A stretch of DNA of 64,000 nt from Oscillibacter sp. (lineage in GTDB: Bacteria > Bacillota > Clostridia > Oscillospirales > Oscillospiraceae). Location: the NCBI GenBank assembly GCA_022797935.1, contig JAAWLO010000001.1, positions 1 through 64,000 of the forward strand, in the 5' to 3' direction. The position numbers and the translations under genes were made by a program. Below, in pieces: positions 58,268 through 64,000 of the stretch. The notes under the pieces were generated by a model. That model had not been told where the DNA came from and did not search any database. It was given only the letters and a program-made list of their open reading frames with translations. Position 1 is the first letter of the stretch, and each line of letters starts with the position of its first letter.

Positions 58268-59104
58268 TTATCCCTTCTTCCTCCTGTTTTTGGTTTCTTC
58301 GGTTCCGTTGAGATAGGCTTCCATATAGCTCCGCAGCTTCTGGATGGCCCGGGTATGTATCTGCGAGATACGGGGCTCACTGAGCTCCATCACCTGGGCA
58401 ATTTCCTTGAGATGCAGGTTTTTTTCGTAGTAGAGGGAGAGAACAATCTGCTCATTCTCCCGCAGCTGGGAAATCCCCTTGGCCAAGGCCCGCTGAAGCT
58501 CTCGCTCCTGAAGCATGGCCTCCGGCTGGCTCTGGGTGTCGTTGGAGGGCACCTCCAGCTGGTAGCCCGCCGTCTCCCGGGTATCCATCAAGGCGTCCAG
58601 GGAGAGGACATTGCTCAAAGCCACGTTAGCCGCGTCCTTCTGGTAACGCTCCTGGCTGACGCCCAGATGGGAGGCAATCTCTCCATCGCTTGGCATGCGC
58701 CCCAGACTGGCGGAAAGCTCCGCCACTGCCGCATCAATTTCCTTGGCCCGTTTGCGGACATTCCGGGGAATCCAGTCCTGCTTGCGGGCCAGGTCGATGA
58801 CCATGCCCCGAATCCGTTTGGAGACGTAAGTTTCAAATTTCACCCCTTTGTCGGGATCAAACTTGTCAATGGCCCCCAGGAGGGTGAGGATGCCCTCATT
58901 GATAATATCGTCAATCTGGGCAAAGCTGCTGTAAACCCCTCGAATCTGCATGGCGGCGCTCTTGATCAGTCCCTCGTAGCGCAGCACCAAGGGCCACTTC
59001 AGTGTCTCGTCGCCGGTCTCCTTATAGAGCCGCAGAAGCTCCTGGGTGTCCATTTCCTCAATTTCCTGCCCCGTATAACTCCGGGCGGCGGCGGTTTCAC
59101 TCAT
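58268..59104 (-). CDS. fliA: RNA polymerase sigma-28 factor FliA/SigD
   Basis: IDDIINEGILTLLGAIDKFDPDKGVKFETYVSKRIRGMVIDLARKQDWIPRNVRKRAKEI; region 4 LRENEQIVLSLYYEKNLHLKEIAQVMELSEPRISQIHTRAIQKL. Confidence 0.96.
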   Translation of the reverse strand: MSETAAARSYTGQEIEEMDTQELLRLYKETGDETLKWPLVLRYEGLIKSAAMQIRGVYSSFAQIDDIINEGILTLLGAIDKFDPDKGVKFETYVSKRIRGMVIDLARKQDWIPRNVRKRAKEIDAAVAELSASLGRMPSDGEIASHLGVSQERYQKDAANVALSNVLSLDALMDTRETAGYQLEVPSNDTQSQPEAMLQERELQRALAKGISQLRENEQIVLSLYYEKNLHLKEIAQVMELSEPRISQIHTRAIQKLRSYMEAYLNGTEETKNRRKKG

Positions 59105-61206
59105 GTGCCCACCGCCTTCCGCTCACTCCGGGCTGCCGGTTCCAGCGTGATATTGCCGATGGCCTGAATCTGCACCGTGCTGGTAATCTCATTGAAGGAA
59201 AGAACGTAAACATTGGGATAAAACTGGGTAATCATCTTGGAGAAATAACCGCGAATCACCTGACTGACCAAAATAACCGGCGTCTGGGAAAGGTCGTTGA
59301 ACTTCTTCAGCTGGTTGGCCAGCTGGGAAACAATCTGCTGCATCAGGTCCGGACCCATGGCCAAATAGACGCCCTGCTCGTTCCGGGTAAGAGAGGCAAT
59401 TACCTTTTTCTCCACCTCTGCGTCCAAGGTGACAACGCGAAGCTGTCCATCCTCGCAGAAACGGCGGGTAATTGTCCGCGCCAAAGCGCCCCGGACCTGC
59501 TCCGTGGCCGAGTCGATATCCCGGCCTTGGGCCAAAACATCCGCCAGGGTCTCCACAATGGTGCCCAGATCCTTGATGGGCACGCCCTCTTTCAGCAAAT
59601 TCCGCAAAACCTTTTCCAGAGTGGCGTAGGAAATCAGATTGGGAATGGCCTCCTCTACCAACTCCGGGGAGGTCCGCTTCAAATTCTCCACCAGCTGGAT
59701 GGTCTCTGTCCGGCCCAGCATCTCGTACGCATACTTCCGAATGGTTTCCGACAAGTGGGTCAGCATGACCGACAGAGGATCGATTACATTGTAGCCGTAG
59801 ATTTCCGCCATTTCCTTGTTCTCCGGCAAAATCCACCGGGAAGGAATGCCATAGGCAGGTTCAATGGTCTCAATGCCATCAATTTCCCCCAAGGGGTTGG
59901 CGGGCTCCAAGGCCAGATAGTAATCCACCAGAATCTCGCCCCGGGCCACTTCCTCGCCCCGAATCCGAATGACGTACTGGTTCGTTCCCAGGGAAGAGGC
60001 GTCATGGAGGCGAATGGAGGGGAAGACAAAGCCCATGTCTTGGGCATACTGGCGGCGGAAGATGACGATGCGGCTGATGAGCTTGCCGCCATGGCTCTCA
60101 TCCACCATGGGAATGAGGCTGTATCCAAACTCCATCTCAATGGGCTCCACCGAGAGGAGAGAATAGACGTTGTTGATATCCTTGTAGTAGTCGGTCTCGC
60201 TGGGAGCCGCCAGCTCGGCAGCCTCCTGCTCCTCCGCCACCTGCGTTGCCGCAGCAGCTTCCTGTTCCTGCGCCATTGCCCGGGCAATGAACCAGCCGCC
60301 GCCCAGCAGCACACCGCCGCCCACAGCCAGAGCCAAGTGGGGCGTGTTGGGGATTGCCGCCAGGAAGAGGAGGATGACGCCGGTGGTCATGATTGCCCGG
60401 GGCTGGGCCTTGAACTGACCGATCACATCCTTGTTGAGACTTCCCTCCGATACGGACCGGGTAACAATCATGCCCGTGGCGGTGGAGATCATCAGCGCCG
60501 GCAGCTGGGAGACCAGACCGTCGCCGATGGTGACGATGGAGTAGCGGGAGAGCACATCCGAGAATTGTCCGCCCTCCATCAGAATACCGATCAGCACGCC
60601 GCCGATGAAGTTGATCATCGTGATGACCAGAGACATGGTGGCGTCGCCCTTGACAATTTTGGTGGCGCCGTCCATAGCGCCATAGAAATCGGCTTCCTTC
60701 TGGATCTTGTGGCGGCGGTCCTTGGCCTCCTGTTCGTTAATCAGTCCGGAGGAAAGATCTGCGTCGATGGCCATCTGCTTGCCGGGCATGGCATCCAGGG
60801 TGAACCGGGCAGCCACTTCGGCCACGCGCTCCGCGCCCTTGGTAATCACGATGAACTGCACCAGCACGATAATCAGGAAGATGACCACACCGATGACGAT
60901 GTTGCCGCCTGTAATCAGATTGCCGAAGTTCTGAATCACTTCTCCGGCGTAACCGTGATAGAGAATCTGCCGGGTGGTGGAGACATTCAGTCCCAATCGG
61001 AACAGCGTCGTCACCAACAGCAGCGATGGAAATATGGAAAATTCCAGTGCATCCGAAATGTTCATCGTGATCATCAAAATCATGATGGACAGTCCGATAT
61101 TGATAATCAGCAGGAAGTCCAGAATCTGGGTGGGCAGCGGGATGATCAGGAACAGCACGATGACCACAACGGCTAACGATATTGCGTTGTCAAAAATCCG
61201 TCTCAT
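59101..61206 (-). CDS. flhA: Flagellar export protein FlhA
   Basis: FNNLITGGN..ARFTLDAMPGKQMAIDADLSSGLI, GDGLVSQLPALMISTATGMIVTRS. Confidence 0.97.
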   Translation of the reverse strand: MRRIFDNAISLAVVVIVLFLIIPLPTQILDFLLIINIGLSIMILMITMNISDALEFSIFPSLLLVTTLFRLGLNVSTTRQILYHGYAGEVIQNFGNLITGGNIVIGVVIFLIIVLVQFIVITKGAERVAEVAARFTLDAMPGKQMAIDADLSSGLINEQEAKDRRHKIQKEADFYGAMDGATKIVKGDATMSLVITMINFIGGVLIGILMEGGQFSDVLSRYSIVTIGDGLVSQLPALMISTATGMIVTRSVSEGSLNKDVIGQFKAQPRAIMTTGVILLFLAAIPNTPHLALAVGGGVLLGGGWFIARAMAQEQEAAAATQVAEEQEAAELAAPSETDYYKDINNVYSLLSVEPIEMEFGYSLIPMVDESHGGKLISRIVIFRRQYAQDMGFVFPSIRLHDASSLGTNQYVIRIRGEEVARGEILVDYYLALEPANPLGEIDGIETIEPAYGIPSRWILPENKEMAEIYGYNVIDPLSVMLTHLSETIRKYAYEMLGRTETIQLVENLKRTSPELVEEAIPNLISYATLEKVLRNLLKEGVPIKDLGTIVETLADVLAQGRDIDSATEQVRGALARTITRRFCEDGQLRVVTLDAEVEKKVIASLTRNEQGVYLAMGPDLMQQIVSQLANQLKKFNDLSQTPVILVSQVIRGYFSKMITQFYPNVYVLSFNEITSTVQIQAIGNITLEPAARSERKAVGT

Positions 61207-61264
61207 TCCTCTGTCACCTCCTGTCTGCCATTCCTTTCCGTCCTCTCAAGCCGAGGGACGCTCC

Positions 61265-62338
61265 TTATTTTACCAGCTGGTGTTTTTCATTCAGGCGGAA
61301 GATGTACACCAGTACCTCTGCCACCGGATTATATAGTTCTGGGGGAATTTCCTGGTTCAGCTCCCCATCCGCATAGAGGGCGCGTGCCAAGGGCACGTTT
61401 TCAATCACCGTCACCTGGTGCTCCTCTGCCACGCGGACAATCCGGGCCGCCAGTTCATCCTGCCCCTTCGCCAAAACAATGGGGGCATTATCCTCCTCCG
61501 GGTGATAGCGCAGCGCTACCGCGAAGTGGGTGGGGTTTCGGATAACCACATCCGCTCCCGGCACCTGCTGCATCATACGGCTCATGGCCCGCTGACGCTG
61601 CATCTCCTTGATTTTACCCTTGATTTTGGGGTCGCCTTCCATCTGTTTATATTCTTCTTTAATTTCCTGCTTGCTCATACGGAGTTCCCGCTCGTAGTCC
61701 CACCACTGATACATGAAGTCGACAGCAGCCAGCGCGATAAAGGCAATGCCGATCTTCACGACCATATTCATGCCCAAATCAAACAGGTGCACACAGGCAG
61801 CCCGAAGGTCTACATAAAGATATTTCGCGCTCTCATGCAGCATTCCGCTGAGGCTGAGGTAGATAATAATCATGAGAACGCAGATTTTCAGCAGGTTTTT
61901 CAGGGTATTGATCAGGCTTTTCAACGAAAACAGCCGTTTAAATCCCTGGAGCGGGTTGAGCCGGCTGAACTTCGGCCGCATCAGCTCGCCGCTGACCAGC
62001 AGCCGCGTCTGCGCAAAGGTTGCCACAATGGCGCACAGCGCCGTCACTAAGGTAATGGGCAGCACCGTCGCCGCCAGCAGCAGAATGGCCTCCATGACCA
62101 GCTCCAGCAAGATATCTCCAATTGCCAGCGCCCCCACAGAGGCACAGCGGTTCAGACACAGCTGCAGAAACGCCGCCAGCCGCTCCGCAATCCTCCCGGA
62201 CATCAGCCAGAAGATCATAAAGGACCCCAGCAGCGTCGCGACCGCAACGGCATCCTGACTGAGAAAGACGTTGCCTTTCTTTCGTTCATCCCGCCGCTTT
62301 TTGGGGGTTGCCTTTTCGGTTTTCGAACTGTCCGCCAA
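61265..62338 (-). CDS. flhB: Flagellar export protein FlhB
   Basis: SSKTEKATPKKRRDERKKGNVFLSQD; NPTHFAVALRYHPEEDNAPIVLAKGQDELA. Confidence 0.97.
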   Translation of the reverse strand: MADSSKTEKATPKKRRDERKKGNVFLSQDAVAVATLLGSFMIFWLMSGRIAERLAAFLQLCLNRCASVGALAIGDILLELVMEAILLLAATVLPITLVTALCAIVATFAQTRLLVSGELMRPKFSRLNPLQGFKRLFSLKSLINTLKNLLKICVLMIIIYLSLSGMLHESAKYLYVDLRAACVHLFDLGMNMVVKIGIAFIALAAVDFMYQWWDYERELRMSKQEIKEEYKQMEGDPKIKGKIKEMQRQRAMSRMMQQVPGADVVIRNPTHFAVALRYHPEEDNAPIVLAKGQDELAARIVRVAEEHQVTVIENVPLARALYADGELNQEIPPELYNPVAEVLVYIFRLNEKHQLVK

Positions 62339-62358
62339 GGCGCCTCCCCCCCCTTTTT

Positions 62359-63123
62359 TCAGCCGCTCAGTGCCAGCAGCGCCCCCATACTGTTCAGCAT
62401 GGACCGCTCCGCCGCCAGCAAAAATTCACTGAAGGGATATAGCAGCAGCAGCAACAGCATCAGGCCTATAATAACCTTTAATTCTATGTTAATGGAAAAG
62501 ACATTGATCTGAGGAATGACTTTCATCAAAATCCCCATCCCCATCTGTCCCAACAACTCTGCTGCCAAAATCGGCATAGCCAGCTTCACCGCCAGCAACA
62601 CACATTCCACAAAGAGCTCCAGCAGCGCGTTCACCACTTCCCCGCCAATGGAGACTCCGCCGTACCCCACCAGCCGGCTGGATGTAATCATAATCCGCAG
62701 CATGGTGTGATGCCCATTTCCCACGAAAAAGAGAAGAATCATCAGCGTATTCAGCAGCGTGCCTGTTACGGACATATTGGACTGTGCGCCGGAGTCGTAA
62801 ATCTGGTTCATGGTCATGCCCATTTGAGTATCAATGGCCAAACCGGTCTGTTGGGGAATGGAGAAAAAAAACTGCACCACCATGCCCAGCACAAAACCAA
62901 GCGCCAGCTCCAGCAGCACCTCCATGGCAAAGTCCAGCAGGCCCCTGGGCAGCGCCGCCGTTCCACCATCCACAGAATAGGTGAACACCGAGAGAACCAA
63001 AATGAATCCAGCCCGGAAAAAGCCCGGAAAATTCCGCCGGCCCAACAGAGGGCTGAATGACACAAAGCCGGTCATCCGAGCCGTAATCAGCAAAAAGAGC
63101 ATCAGGGCGCCTTCGTCGATCAT
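62359..63123 (-). CDS. fliR: Flagellar export protein FliR
   Basis: MTGFVSFSPLLGRRNFPGFFRAGFI, LALGFVLGMVVQFFFSIPQQTGLAIDTQMG. Confidence 0.95.
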   Translation of the reverse strand: MIDEGALMLFLLITARMTGFVSFSPLLGRRNFPGFFRAGFILVLSVFTYSVDGGTAALPRGLLDFAMEVLLELALGFVLGMVVQFFFSIPQQTGLAIDTQMGMTMNQIYDSGAQSNMSVTGTLLNTLMILLFFVGNGHHTMLRIMITSSRLVGYGGVSIGGEVVNALLELFVECVLLAVKLAMPILAAELLGQMGMGILMKVIPQINVFSINIELKVIIGLMLLLLLLYPFSEFLLAAERSMLNSMGALLALSG

Positions 63124-63134
63124 CCTGCCCTCCG

Positions 63135-63398
63135 CTAAATCATTGTCATTACTTCAAAGATTTCCCGGGCGTACTCCTGAAGGGTTGTCAGCATCCAGCT
63201 GCCGCTCAGCAAAAGCACTCCCACCACAATGACCACCTTCAGGATGAAGGAGATGGTCTGCTCATGGATTTGCGTCACCGCCTGAAAAATGGCGATCAGC
63301 ACACCGGCCATCATACTCAGCACCAGCATGGGCCCTCCCAGCTTCAACACCACGCCCACGGCGTCCCGCATGACGTCTGTTACCATTGCCGTATCCAT
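63135..63398 (-). CDS. fliQ: Flagellar export protein FliQ
   Basis: ISIFQAVTQIHEQTISFILKVVIV-type FliQ signature. Confidence 0.95.
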   Translation of the reverse strand: MDTAMVTDVMRDAVGVVLKLGGPMLVLSMMAGVLIAIFQAVTQIHEQTISFILKVVIVVGVLLLSGSWMLTTLQEYAREIFEVMTMI

Positions 63399-63410
63399 TT
63401 TCCTTCTCCC

Positions 63411-64000
63411 TTAGTAGACGCCCCGGACCAAGGTGGCGAACAGCAGCTCCCACCCGTTCAGGGTCACGAACAGCAACAGCTTGAACGGAGCGGAAATCAT
63501 GGACGGCGGCAGCATAATCATACCCATTGACATCAGCGTACAGGATACCACAATGTCAATCAACATAAAGGGGATATACAGCAGCAGTCCAATTGTAAAG
63601 GCCTTTTGCAGCTCACAGGTCACAAAGGCAGGCACGATAATCCGCAGCGGAAGGGTTTCCACAATCGTCTCGGTGGTTATCGTCTCCGGCATCTCCGTTC
63701 CGGCCAAATCGCAGTACATCTCCAGGGTTCCCTCCTGGATATTCCGGGCCATGAACTCCTTCAGCGGCACTGCCGCCCGCCGGAAAAATTCCTCCTGGGA
63801 GATGGTTTCCTCCACATAGGGCTCATAAGCCTCTGTTTGAATGCGGGTGATTGTGGACGACATGGTAAACAAGGTCAAAAACAGCGCCAGGCCCACCAGC
63901 ACCAGGTTCGGCGGCGTCTGCTGGGTACCCATGGCGTTGCGCAGGAATGAAAAGGAGATGATATACCGGGTAAAGGAGGTCATCATCACCACCAGCGACG
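63411..64000 (-). CDS. fliP: Flagellar export protein FliP (5' end beyond window)
   Basis: SFLRNAMGTQQTPPNLVLVGLALFLTLFTMSS; FTIGLLLYIPFMLIDIVVSCTLMSMGMIMLPPSMISAPFKLLLFV; frame open to the window edge. Confidence 0.95.
   Translation of the reverse strand, partial: SLVVMMTSFTRYIISFSFLRNAMGTQQTPPNLVLVGLALFLTLFTMSSTITRIQTEAYEPYVEETISQEEFFRRAAVPLKEFMARNIQEGTLEMYCDLAGTEMPETITTETIVETLPLRIIVPAFVTCELQKAFTIGLLLYIPFMLIDIVVSCTLMSMGMIMLPPSMISAPFKLLLFVTLNGWELLFATLVRGVY

Noticed and set aside
59002-61176. 724-aa plus-strand ORF opposite flhA
   Set aside because: Antisense shadow of flhA; His/Gln/Asp-rich translation.

Overview
High-GC Firmicutes (Clostridia/Oscillospiraceae-like) chromosomal segment. 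The left ~17 kb is housekeeping: RecD2-type helicase, YbeY, PhoH, YqfD/YqfC sporulation proteins, a YlbJ-like membrane protein, a BMP-type nucleoside ABC transporter with deoD/deoC, a secreted trypsin-like protease, SecG and LexA. From ~17 kb to the right edge is a large motility/chemotaxis locus: YjfB-like, CsrA, FliW, FlgL, FlgK, FlgN, FlgM, CheB/R/W/A, then FliT-like, FliS, FliD, CheV/D/C, FlgF/FlgG, FliA, FlhA, FlhB, FliR, FliQ and a truncated FliP. Embedded in it is a ~25 kb accessory block (~28.2-53.2 kb): a FliK-like protein plus an FlhB C-terminal-like protein, two PilZ proteins, two very large SLH/Ig-type surface proteins, a lone Hsp100-type AAA+ ATPase, an Ala/Lys coiled-coil bitopic protein, an FtsA-like actin-fold protein, an MCP, an orphan FtsE-like ATPase, and a ParA/ComFB pair. 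The most interesting signals are (i) this c-di-GMP-receptor-rich surface/AAA+/actin-like block, (ii) a shared degenerate NP..YL.xDGxP repeat inserted in both FlgK and FlgL, (iii) a ~1.8 kb low-GC segment spanning the junction of the two surface-protein genes, and (iv) three matching sigma-28-like promoters. No tRNA, rRNA, CRISPR or transposase was recognised. All calls come from reading the sequence and the supplied ORF track; no database search was run.
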